A stretch of 64,000 nucleotides of DNA, taken from contig JACQFD010000037.1 of assembly GCA_016200225.1 (NCBI GenBank), forward strand, positions 1-64,000. The letters are read 5' to 3'. Under the pieces are notes generated by a model, which was given only the letters and a program-made list of their open reading frames with translations, did no database searches and was not told the origin of the DNA. The translations under genes and the position numbers were made by a program. Positions within the stretch are counted from its first letter, which is position 1; each line of letters starts with the position of its first letter. Shown here piece by piece: positions 25,883 through 34,153 of this stretch. The stretch comes from Planctomycetota bacterium (GTDB lineage Bacteria; Planctomycetota; UBA1135; JACQFD01).

Positions 25883-27084
25883 GAGGTTGCCTCTCCCGCT
25901 GCAAGCGCACCGGCACGCAAATGGAGTCGCGCCGGGCGAGCGAGCGCATGGGCAAGTCCCAGTGCTCCCTGTGGACTCATTCCAGTACCCACCATTTCGC
26001 CGTACTTCGCATCGCTCGCACTCATGAGACTGTAGGGCGAACTCACACCTTCGACGAGAACAGCGCCATGGCGCAGGCGCAGAGTGACTTCACCGCTGAC
26101 GCGCGCCTGACTCGATGTGAAGAACGCTTCCAGATCGCGCTGGAACGGATCATGAAAGAGTCCCTGGTGGAGTCGGCGTCCATAGACTTCGCCCAAGTGG
26201 TCTTTCCAGAATCTCTGCTCTTCGGTCAAGACCAGTTTCTCAAGTTCGCGATGTGCGGCGATCAAGACTTCAGCGGCCGGCGCTTCGAAGGCAATGCGCC
26301 CTTTGATACCAATAACCGTGTCGCCGAGGTGGTAGCCGCGGCCGACACCAAGACGCCCGGCCTCGCGATTGATCCGTTCCACCAGAGTCACCGCATCATA
26401 GGTCTTGCCATCCATTTCAACGGGCACACCCTCTTCGAATCTTAATTTTACAATTTTTTCGCCGTGGCCGCCGCGAGTCCACTGCCAGACATCTTCCGGA
26501 AGCGAAAGCGAACTGTCGTGGAGTTCGCCTCCGCCGATGGTGAGACCCCAGAGACCCGCATTGATCGAGTAGCGACCGCCCGCGGCCGGAACCGGTAGAT
26601 CGTGTTCCAACAACCACGCGCGCTCGGCCTCCCGCGAGACGCGCGCGTCGCGCACGGGGGCCCACACTTCAAGACCCGGCGCAATTGTAGAAAGCGCTGC
26701 TTCGAATCGCACTTGGTCGTTGCCGGCCGCAGTACATCCATGCACGACCGCGCGAAAATCGTTTTCCCTGGCGACCCGCGCGAGCATTTCGGCCTGAAGT
26801 CCACGCTCCGCGCCGACGCACAGCGGATACACGCCGCCGCGACGCACGTTCGCGGCAATCAGCCAGCGCAGCACTCGATCGAACATTTCGCGCCTCGAAT
26901 CTACAAATCGATGGGCAACGGCCCCGAGCGCGACGGCGCGCGCGGCAATGGCAAGTTTGTCATCCTGATCGAAGCCCCCGCAATCCACGGTGAGCGCCGT
27001 GACCTCGCATCCCCGCTCGCGCGTCAGCCACGCGACCAGATAGGAAGTGTCGAGACCGCCTGAATATGCTAATAAAACACGCAT
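25879..27084 (-). CDS. argG: Argininosuccinate synthase
   Basis: It joins citrulline and aspartate using ATP. It shows the PP-loop pyrophosphatase motif LAYSGGLDTSYL at the N-terminus, VHGCTAAGNDQVRFE, RYSINAGLWG and SLPEDVWQWTRGG. The length (401 residues) is normal. Its stop overlaps the next gene's ATG. If the carbamoyltransferase makes N-acetylcitrulline, a deacetylase encoded elsewhere must supply citrulline to this enzyme. Confidence 0.94.
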   Translation of the reverse strand: MRVLLAYSGGLDTSYLVAWLTRERGCEVTALTVDCGGFDQDDKLAIAARAVALGAVAHRFVDSRREMFDRVLRWLIAANVRRGGVYPLCVGAERGLQAEMLARVARENDFRAVVHGCTAAGNDQVRFEAALSTIAPGLEVWAPVRDARVSREAERAWLLEHDLPVPAAGGRYSINAGLWGLTIGGGELHDSSLSLPEDVWQWTRGGHGEKIVKLRFEEGVPVEMDGKTYDAVTLVERINREAGRLGVGRGYHLGDTVIGIKGRIAFEAPAAEVLIAAHRELEKLVLTEEQRFWKDHLGEVYGRRLHQGLFHDPFQRDLEAFFTSSQARVSGEVTLRLRHGAVLVEGVSSPYSLMSASDAKYGEMVGTGMSPQGALGLAHALARPARLHLRAGALAAGEATS

Positions 27085-27110
27085 GCTTCGCCGACTCCTT
27101 TTTTGTTAAA

Positions 27111-27536
27111 TTACAGATATTCCGAAATGTGATGATGAATTTTGCGCGCCGCCGCCCGGCTTGCGACGGCAATGAAAATCGTGTCGTCGCCCGCGACGGT
27201 GCCCGCGACGCCCGGGAGGTCTTCGGCGTCGATCGCGCGCGCGACCGCGCTCGCGGCGCCGGGTTCGCAACGAACGATTACGAGATGCGCCGCGCGGTCG
27301 ACATCGCGCAGCAATGGCTGCAGCGTCGCGAGCGGCGTCGCGGGCGCATCGTTCAGAATTTGATATTGTCCGCCGTGCTTCGCGACGCCGATCGCCCGAA
27401 GATCGCGGGAGAGCACGGGCTGCGAAATGTTAAGTCCATGGCGGTGCAGCTCCGCGCGAAGCTCCTTTTGATTGCGCACGGGATTCTCCCCGAGCAATTC
27501 GCGGATTTTGTGCCGGCGCTGCGAAGTCGATTCCAC
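27111..27536 (-). CDS. argR: Arginine repressor
   Basis: The 141-residue ArgR family protein has an N-terminal winged helix (RRHKIRELLGENPVRNQKELRAEL, with SQPVLSRDLRAIG as recognition helix). The C-terminal oligomerisation and arginine-binding domain contains the GTVAGDDTIFIA motif with its conserved Gly-x-x-Ala-Gly-Asp-Asp. The start is a GTG. It is the first gene of the arg operon, 26 bases before argG and directly behind two tandem ARG boxes, so it should repress itself and the whole operon when arginine is abundant. Confidence 0.92.
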   Translation of the reverse strand: MESTSQRRHKIRELLGENPVRNQKELRAELHRHGLNISQPVLSRDLRAIGVAKHGGQYQILNDAPATPLATLQPLLRDVDRAAHLVIVRCEPGAASAVARAIDAEDLPGVAGTVAGDDTIFIAVASRAAARKIHHHISEYL

Positions 27537-27552
27537 GCGTTCAATTTACGGC

Positions 27553-27591
27553 TACGAATAATTATTCACTCAAGTAAAATTTTTATTCGTA
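27553..27591 (-). promoter_or_regulatory. Tandem ARG boxes controlling the arg operon
   Basis: Box 1 at 27553-27570 is TACGAATAATTATTCACT, containing the perfect palindrome GAATAATTATTC of the ARG consensus (TNTGAATWWWWATTCANW). Box 2 at 27574-27591 is GTAAAATTTTTATTCGTA, about four mismatches. They are separated by exactly 3 bases, the spacing of paired boxes that bind one ArgR hexamer. They lie 17-55 bases upstream of the argR GTG and probably overlap the promoter. Confidence 0.8.
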
Positions 27592-27704
27592 TCTTTCGCA
27601 ACTTTCGCGAATAAAACCTCCGGCGGCCGCGAATCGCCTTCCGGAGTGAATAGCGCCGCCGTCCGAATTCCGCGCCGGCCGCCCGATGCGGGTTGCGGAA
27701 AGAC

Positions 27705-29192
27705 TTATTTTACGGGAGGATTCTTCCGAATCATCGCTTCGATCGACTCGATCAGATCGTCGCCGTATCCGATCACGCGATCGATAATATTACCGTTTCG
27801 ATCGATGAAGAAATTCGTCGGGAAGGCCGTCACATTCAATTTTTCGTTAATGTTCGCGCAATCGAGAACCACGGGCCACGCGATTTCCTTTTTCCTGGCG
27901 TGGGCGATTTCCTTCGCATGATCGGTTTCTTTGTCGAAGCCGATGACGACGACGCCGTCGTTCGCGTGCTTTTTTAACAATTCCTGCAGGTGCGGAATTT
28001 CCTGATTGCACGGCCCGCACCACGACGCGTAAAAGTTCATAATAATAAACTTCCCCTTGTAATCCGATAATTTAATATCGGCTCCGCTCATGTCCCTGCC
28101 GAGCGCGTCGCCAAGCAGTTCCGCGACGGATTTCCCTTTGATCGCGGCGAGGCTCTCGCGAAACTTCTCTTCGTTTTTCGCCGCTTCCCGGCGGCCTTCG
28201 AAAATTCCGCCCAGGCGGCCCACGCCCGCCGCGAGCGGAGATCCGGCTTTTACGAGTCTATTATGAAACTCGCGATAGGGCGTTTCGAGCGAGTCGAGGT
28301 CGGCGTCCCGTTTGTACAGATCCATACGCATCTTTTTCCAGACATCGAGATCGGCGGCGATCGCCGCGAGTCCGGAAGACGGGATTTTCTTAATATTCGA
28401 AACCTCGAGCCGAATGTCGCCCGTTTCGTCGGACCGATTTCCGTCGACTTCACGCGCGATTTTGCAATGATACTGAAACGATCGGAGCGCTCCGTCCTTG
28501 AGATCGACGCCGTAGGTTTCTGTAAACTCCTCGATCGTGCCGCCGCCGCCGCCTTTCGCTTCGATCGGAAGCGTCTTGGGAGCCGCCGAAATCCGCGCGA
28601 CGTCATCCTCAATTTTTACTTTCCAAACGAGCGGAACACCGAGATTATTATCAAACGGTCCGCTCGCCATTCCCTGCACCGACTCGCCGTTCGTTAATAA
28701 TACCGATCCGCGCGGGAGCGGCGAACGCGACACGAGACTGTGCGCCGGGTTTTCCATACTCATCCCCATATTCATCATCATGGCATTCCCCTCGGGCCGG
28801 AACGTCGGGCCGTGCGAGAATTCGCGAAACTCGCCCTTCCCCGAGGTCGCGCGGTGCTTTTCGCCTTGAATCACAGAACCCGCGCCCGGATTGGTAAATA
28901 TAAGATACTCGATGCCGCCGCCCTTTGCGCGATTCATGACGAGCAAGTCGCACTCGAAATTCGCCGATGCGCTCGAACTGTCTCCAAATTGCAATGACGC
29001 TTTGCCGGAATAATGAAGATTCGTCCCCGCGTCGAGTCTTAATGATTCCCGAACCGTCGGACTCGACGCGGTTCGCGCGGCGGCCGTCGGCGGATCTTGG
29101 GGGCCGGCGGACTTCGCGGCGCACGACGGCGCGCCGGCGAGAATTATAATAAAAACAAATTGCGATAACTGGCGGCGATGTGTTATATTCAT
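27705..29192 (-). CDS. TlpA-like thioredoxin lipoprotein with N-terminal unknown domain
   Basis: The ATG at 29192 gives a lipoprotein-type signal (MNITHRRQLSQFVFIIILAG, then APSCAA); an upstream in-frame start at 29270 does not. The first ~330 residues are a beta-rich domain of unknown function (GSVIQGEKHRATSG; PRGSVLLTNGESVQGM). The C-terminal ~150 residues are a TlpA/ResA thioredoxin domain with FYASWCGPCNQEIPHLQELL, the cis-Pro segment VTAFPTNFFIDRNGNI, and an insert KETDHAKEIAHARKK. It would reduce disulfides in the periplasm, for example in apocytochromes c, of which this region encodes several. Confidence 0.85.
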   Translation of the reverse strand: MNITHRRQLSQFVFIIILAGAPSCAAKSAGPQDPPTAAARTASSPTVRESLRLDAGTNLHYSGKASLQFGDSSSASANFECDLLVMNRAKGGGIEYLIFTNPGAGSVIQGEKHRATSGKGEFREFSHGPTFRPEGNAMMMNMGMSMENPAHSLVSRSPLPRGSVLLTNGESVQGMASGPFDNNLGVPLVWKVKIEDDVARISAAPKTLPIEAKGGGGGTIEEFTETYGVDLKDGALRSFQYHCKIAREVDGNRSDETGDIRLEVSNIKKIPSSGLAAIAADLDVWKKMRMDLYKRDADLDSLETPYREFHNRLVKAGSPLAAGVGRLGGIFEGRREAAKNEEKFRESLAAIKGKSVAELLGDALGRDMSGADIKLSDYKGKFIIMNFYASWCGPCNQEIPHLQELLKKHANDGVVVIGFDKETDHAKEIAHARKKEIAWPVVLDCANINEKLNVTAFPTNFFIDRNGNIIDRVIGYGDDLIESIEAMIRKNPPVK

Positions 29193-29460
29193 TGAATCGA
29201 TGGCGATGCGCGCGCACCCGCGCGATGCGGGCGGCGAACGTGATTTGTAGCCTATTCTAGCCGCGCGCATCGGCCGATTCGCGCGCGTTCAACAGCCGCA
29301 TGCGCGTTCGCAGCGCAGCCGTCGAAAACCGAGGATACCGCGCCCTCGATTTGTCGCATGCACGTCCGCTTGATTTTTGTCGCCCGCCCACTTGCGCCGT
29401 CGCCGCGTCCACGGATACTGGGGCGCGATTCCGTCCTTTCCACGGCGTCCGTTTAATATT

Positions 29461-30024
29461 ATGAAACACCCCAATCTGTATATTTGTATTTCCGGTCTTT
29501 CATGGATGTTGTCCTCCGCCGGCTGCCGCACCGCCGGCTACGGCCCCGATCGCGCGGCATTGTCGGGCGCGCCGAGCAAGGAGACGATCGCGGCGATGCA
29601 GGCGATCAAGAGCCTCGCTGGAAATTGGACGGGCAAAGGACCCGCGGATTTTGGCGATCGGGCGCTGAAGAGCACGTTCGCAGTCTCGTCGATGGGCAGC
29701 GCCGTACGCGAAGTGATGGCCCCCGGCGAGCAACACGAGATGACGAATATGTATCATCTCGACGGCGATCGTATTATATTAACACATTATTGCGGCGCCG
29801 GAAACCAGCCGCGCATGGCGGCCGCGCATCCTACAAATCCGAAGAGAATCGTATTCGAATTGGAAAGTGTTACGAATTATTCGGCGACCGACGAAGGCTT
29901 CATGGGCCGCGTCGTGATCGAGATTCCCGACGACAAGCACATGGTTCAGAATTGGACTCAATATAAAGATATGAGCGGCGCAATCAACGGCGGCGAATTC
30001 GCATTCGCATATAAGAAGGATTAA
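29461..30024 (+). CDS. DUF1579-like lipoprotein
   Basis: The ATG at 29461 starts a signal with a lipobox-like end (LSSAGCRTA); a longer frame begins upstream at 29377 without a signal. The 187-residue protein contains the pattern of DUF1579-type lipocalin-like proteins: LAGNWTGKG, HEMTNMYHLDGDRIILTHYCGAGNQPRM, then NPKRIVFELE and GGEFAFAYKK. Function is unknown; the fold suggests binding of a small hydrophobic ligand. It converges with the ECF sigma gene, two bases apart. Confidence 0.75.
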   Translation: MKHPNLYICISGLSWMLSSAGCRTAGYGPDRAALSGAPSKETIAAMQAIKSLAGNWTGKGPADFGDRALKSTFAVSSMGSAVREVMAPGEQHEMTNMYHLDGDRIILTHYCGAGNQPRMAAAHPTNPKRIVFELESVTNYSATDEGFMGRVVIEIPDDKHMVQNWTQYKDMSGAINGGEFAFAYKKD

Positions 30025-30026
30025 TA

Positions 30027-30620
30027 TCAGCAATCCTGATACTTCCGCGCGAGCTCGGCGATGCGCCGCGAAACGCGGCTCTTGACATTGTAAACGACGG
30101 TCGTCGAAACGCCGGAACGCGCGGCCACTTCGTCGGCCGAAATCCCGCCGGTAATTAATAATTTAAAGATTTCCATCGATTGGGCCGTGACTTCATTTCG
30201 CACTTGATCGAGGCATCGCTCGTAAACGGCCCGTTCCCATTCGTCCTCCCACCACGCGACGTGAGCGGCGTCGGGAACGTCGAATATTGCATTCGATTCG
30301 GAGGCCGACGAGCCCGCGCCTCCGGCGTCGAATTGTAACATCCGGCTTTTTCTCGCTTGTAACATTTGATTGCGCGCGATTCCGAATAACCAATCCTTCA
30401 ACCGGCCCTTGGTTCGATCATAACGATTCAACCGGTAATTTCGCGCGAACGCCATCATCGTTTCCTGCGCGACGTCCTCGGCGTCGGAAGCCGACAATCC
30501 GTTGCGCATGACAAATCGAACGATCGGCGCGCGAAAATGGCCGACGAAATCCGTCCACGCGGTCTGATCCGCATGGTCATGCAACTTATCGAGCACCGTC
30601 GATGTCGTTTTCCATTCCAT
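30027..30620 (-). CDS. ECF-type RNA polymerase sigma factor
   Basis: The 197-residue protein has sigma-2 features (SASDAEDVAQETMMAFARN; RGRLKDWLFGIARNQML-type region) and a C-terminal sigma-4 helix-turn-helix (GGISADEVAARSGVSTTVVYNVKSRVSRRIAEL). It begins 6 bases after the WD40 kinase stop on the same strand. That places the sigma factor downstream of and co-transcribed with the kinase, and probably makes it a target of kinase control, as described for planctomycete STK-associated ECF groups. Confidence 0.9.
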   Translation of the reverse strand: MEWKTTSTVLDKLHDHADQTAWTDFVGHFRAPIVRFVMRNGLSASDAEDVAQETMMAFARNYRLNRYDRTKGRLKDWLFGIARNQMLQARKSRMLQFDAGGAGSSASESNAIFDVPDAAHVAWWEDEWERAVYERCLDQVRNEVTAQSMEIFKLLITGGISADEVAARSGVSTTVVYNVKSRVSRRIAELARKYQDC

Positions 30621-30626
30621 AATAAT

Positions 30627-33600
30627 TTACCGGTTCAGTTGCCGCTTCACCCATTCGCGGGTGCGGTCGAGCGAGGACGTATGCGCGTCGCTCAGGCCGA
30701 GCAGGGTTTCCTGATATAACAAATTTCCGGCGATGTGGCGGTCGTAATATGTTAGATCGAGTTTATTGACAAGATTGTCCTCGCCGCTCGAATAGATATA
30801 CTTGCCGTCGCCGCTCCAACGCATGCTGAAAACGGCGCCCTCGTGAACGAGAAAGCGGGCGAGTTGTTCGCGCGTTCGCGTATTCCATATTTGTATATAT
30901 CCCGCGGCGTCGCCCGCCGCGAACAGGCCGCCGTCGGGACTGAATCGAACGGCAAAAACGCGTCCCCCCGTGCTTTTTACAGTTGCCAGACACTCGCCGT
31001 CAGCGGCCGACCAAAGACGGAGTCCTTCATCGTCGTCGCCCGCGCCCGTGACGAGCGTCGAACCGTCGCCGCTCCAATCGATACAATAAATCCGCCCCGT
31101 GTGGCCGCGGAGCCGCCTCGGAGGAGCGTTTCCATCGACCGGCCAGATAATAATAGTCCTGTCGACGCTCGTCGAGGCTACAAATCGGCCGTCGGGGCTC
31201 CACGCGAGCGCGCTCACTCTTTCGTCGTGCAAACTTTTCGTGGCGATCGGATCGCCCGAGGAAGTCCATAATTTAATGGATCGGTCGCTGTCGCCGGCGC
31301 TCGCGAGCATTTTGCCGTCCGGACGGAATGCTAAATAACTGATCGTTCTTTCGTGCGCGGATCTTTCCCAAAGTATTTTTTCCTTCTTCTCCGAGAAATC
31401 CCACATTTTAATTGTTCCCGAATTGCGTTCGCTGGTCGCGAAACGCGAGGGATCGTTAGGATCCAACGCGGCCGCATAAATGTAAGATTCGGACGCCTTC
31501 ACGGAGCGGGGTTCCGGACTCTCGTCCAAATTCCAATAACTCAAGATGCCGTCTTTCGTTCCCGAACTGATAATTCGGCGACCCTTCCGTTCCACGTCGA
31601 TGACGTGAATCGTTTCCCTTTTCCTGGCATTCGCCGGAGAAACTAATTGTATATGGCGCGGATTTTCGACTTCCCAAATTTTCAGCGCGCCGCTCTTGTC
31701 GCTCGCGAGAAACGTTCCGTCGGGCCCGGGAACGAGTTTATTAATAACATTCCGATGTCCGAGAAGCAGCGACTCCCCGGAATTAAGCGCGGCCTTCGAC
31801 GGCACGACCAGCGTCGTCGTGTGGATCGCGCTCGGCGCCTCGGAGGTTTGCATGATCGAATTTCCGCTGTGCGAGAGCGCAAAACTATTAAATTTTGTTA
31901 GTGAAAGCCGCCGAAGCGAGCTGTGTTCGTTCGTCGGACACATATAAATTTTATTCTCGGTGGCGCCGACGTGGACGAGCACCATCGAGCCGTCGGGCGT
32001 GAAAAGTAAACGTTGCGTGTCCGTGTCCGCCGACGGAATCGGAAGATCGCGCCCGTCCGTAAGTTCGCCGTTCGCGGATAATTGATATAACTTCGGGCGC
32101 GCGTTCGACGATCCGATCGCGATTCGATCCTGTTTGAATTCGCCGACGGCGCGCGACACGTCGAAGCGAAGATTCGGCCCGGGGATTTCGTTCAATACGA
32201 ATGACGCCTTTCGTTCGCGCCAGTCCCAAATATGCAATTGAGAGGACATTTCCGTGGCGATTACAAATCGATCGTCGCCCGAAATTTCGATCTGTTCGAT
32301 CGCGCTCTTGCATCCGTCGAGCGTTCCGATTTCTTTATGTTCCGCCGTATTTAATATATGAACGACGCCGTTTCTGTCGCCGCAAAACACGACGCGATTC
32401 TTCGCGAAGGCGCAACATCGGTACATCGCGTCGCGCAACTCCCACTCGAGCGCTCCGTCGGAGTAGCGGCGCAGTTGAAACCTTCCGTCGAATACACAAA
32501 TCCCGATTTGATTCGTTTCGTCGCAATATTGAAAATTGACCGGTCCGCCCGGAGGAATTTGTGTACTTCGGAGACACGGATGGGATGCATACAATTCCGA
32601 AAGCGCCCAGTGCGTGCGTTCGGGCCCGGAGAGTTCGGCGCCGCCGAGCGCACCGACGGCTTCGAATTCGGGCGGCGGCGACAGATGCGCGCGCCAGAGC
32701 AGATCCTCCGCCTGCGGCACGCGGCCCGCCAGCACCTCGACTCTGCCGCGCTCCAGATTACTAAAATACAAATCCCTTCGAAGTTCCGCGGCGGCGACGC
32801 GCTTCGTCTCCGCGTAAAATGATAATATAGCGATCGCTCCGACGACGACCGTGGCCGTGGCCGTCGAAAGCACGGGATGCCTCTTCGCGGCCCTTCGTAA
32901 CAGATGCCAGCGGCTGTTCTGGCTCGCGGCGATCGGCTCCCCCGCCAGATAATGTTTCAAATCGTCGATCAAGCCGCCCACCGATTGATAACGATTTTCG
33001 CGGCTCTTCGCGAGCATCGTCAATACAATCGCGTCGAGATCGCGCGACACCGGCTCGAACATTCCGGAATCGGCGCGCGGCCGCTGATTTCCGCGCGTTC
33101 CGCCGCCCGCCTGGATCGCGCTCGGCGCCTCCGGATCCTTTGTAATGATATTATGAATAATACTCGCGATCGCGACGTCCGTCGGGAACGGCAGGCGTCC
33201 CGTGATTAATTCATATAATATCATTCCGAGCGCATAGATGTCGGTGCGCACGTCGAGTTCGCCTGGCTCGCCGCGAAACTGTTCCGGCGCGGCATAAATA
33301 TAACTTCCGGCAAAATCCCCCGACTGCGTCAGCCGGTCGCGCCCGCCGCGCGATTCCGGCGCGATCTCTTTTGCGAGGCCGAAATCGAGAATATGCGGAT
33401 CGCCCGACGGGTCGATCAGTATATTCGAAGGCTTCAGATCGCGGTGGATGACTCCTTTCTGATGCGCGTGCTGGAGCGCGAGACAAATTGTAATAAACTG
33501 CCCGACGATTTCGGACGTCTTGAGCGGCCCGCGCGCGAGACGCTGGCGCTGCCAGTGGACGTCGAGCGGCACGCCGTCGATGAACTCCATTGCAAAATAT

Positions 33601-34040
33601 AACGATCCGTCGTCCGCGACTCCGCTTTGATATAAATTTACAATATTCGGATGCCGCAATTCCGAAACGATTTCGATTTCGCGTTCGAAACGCCGCAATT
33701 GCCTCGGCGAAACGTCGCCTTCGGGGATTAGCGTTTTCAACGCCACGCGCCGGCCGCCCGGCGTCTCGCGCGCTTCGTATACAATTCCCTGTCCGCCGCG
33801 GCGAATTTCGCGCAGAACTTCGTAACCGGCGATCCGCACACCCGGCCGCAACGCGCCGTCGAAGTCCGAATTCGCGGCGCCGGTCTTTTTTAATCTTCCG
33901 ATCAGTAAATTTGCCGAGCACGCGTCGCGCCATGCCGCGGAGCACGCATCGCAATCCTTGAAATGCGACTGGGCCTCCGCCGTGAGCGGCACGCCGTCCG
34001 CGAAACGGTGTATTTCGTCCAGTGGAAGACAGGCCGCCAT
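30627..34040 (-). CDS. Transmembrane Ser/Thr protein kinase with zinc-finger N-terminus and WD40 propeller
   Basis: The 1137-residue protein starts with an anti-sigma-like zinc site (HFKDCDACSAAW). A kinase domain follows with the P-loop RRGGQGIVYEA, catalytic HRDLKPSN and DFGLAKE, so it should be active. One membrane helix follows (VLSTATATVVVGAIAILSFY), then about 600 residues of WD40 repeats outside the membrane (WSPDGRFVASTSVDRTIIIW, WSGDGSTLVTGAGDDDEGLRLW). It is a PknB-like receptor kinase. The zinc motif may hold the ECF sigma factor encoded six bases downstream. An FG-GAP gene lies 113 bases upstream on the same strand. Confidence 0.92.
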   Translation of the reverse strand: MAACLPLDEIHRFADGVPLTAEAQSHFKDCDACSAAWRDACSANLLIGRLKKTGAANSDFDGALRPGVRIAGYEVLREIRRGGQGIVYEARETPGGRRVALKTLIPEGDVSPRQLRRFEREIEIVSELRHPNIVNLYQSGVADDGSLYFAMEFIDGVPLDVHWQRQRLARGPLKTSEIVGQFITICLALQHAHQKGVIHRDLKPSNILIDPSGDPHILDFGLAKEIAPESRGGRDRLTQSGDFAGSYIYAAPEQFRGEPGELDVRTDIYALGMILYELITGRLPFPTDVAIASIIHNIITKDPEAPSAIQAGGGTRGNQRPRADSGMFEPVSRDLDAIVLTMLAKSRENRYQSVGGLIDDLKHYLAGEPIAASQNSRWHLLRRAAKRHPVLSTATATVVVGAIAILSFYAETKRVAAAELRRDLYFSNLERGRVEVLAGRVPQAEDLLWRAHLSPPPEFEAVGALGGAELSGPERTHWALSELYASHPCLRSTQIPPGGPVNFQYCDETNQIGICVFDGRFQLRRYSDGALEWELRDAMYRCCAFAKNRVVFCGDRNGVVHILNTAEHKEIGTLDGCKSAIEQIEISGDDRFVIATEMSSQLHIWDWRERKASFVLNEIPGPNLRFDVSRAVGEFKQDRIAIGSSNARPKLYQLSANGELTDGRDLPIPSADTDTQRLLFTPDGSMVLVHVGATENKIYMCPTNEHSSLRRLSLTKFNSFALSHSGNSIMQTSEAPSAIHTTTLVVPSKAALNSGESLLLGHRNVINKLVPGPDGTFLASDKSGALKIWEVENPRHIQLVSPANARKRETIHVIDVERKGRRIISSGTKDGILSYWNLDESPEPRSVKASESYIYAAALDPNDPSRFATSERNSGTIKMWDFSEKKEKILWERSAHERTISYLAFRPDGKMLASAGDSDRSIKLWTSSGDPIATKSLHDERVSALAWSPDGRFVASTSVDRTIIIWPVDGNAPPRRLRGHTGRIYCIDWSGDGSTLVTGAGDDDEGLRLWSAADGECLATVKSTGGRVFAVRFSPDGGLFAAGDAAGYIQIWNTRTREQLARFLVHEGAVFSMRWSGDGKYIYSSGEDNLVNKLDLTYYDRHIAGNLLYQETLLGLSDAHTSSLDRTREWVKRQLNR

Positions 34041-34153
34041 GCCAACCGTTATAAACGGGCGGCTCTCGCGCCGTCAATGATACGGCCGGCTCGGAAACGA
34101 TCCGAACCGGCCGATTCGAGACTTGCGGTCGCGACGCGCCGCATCCGCGGATT

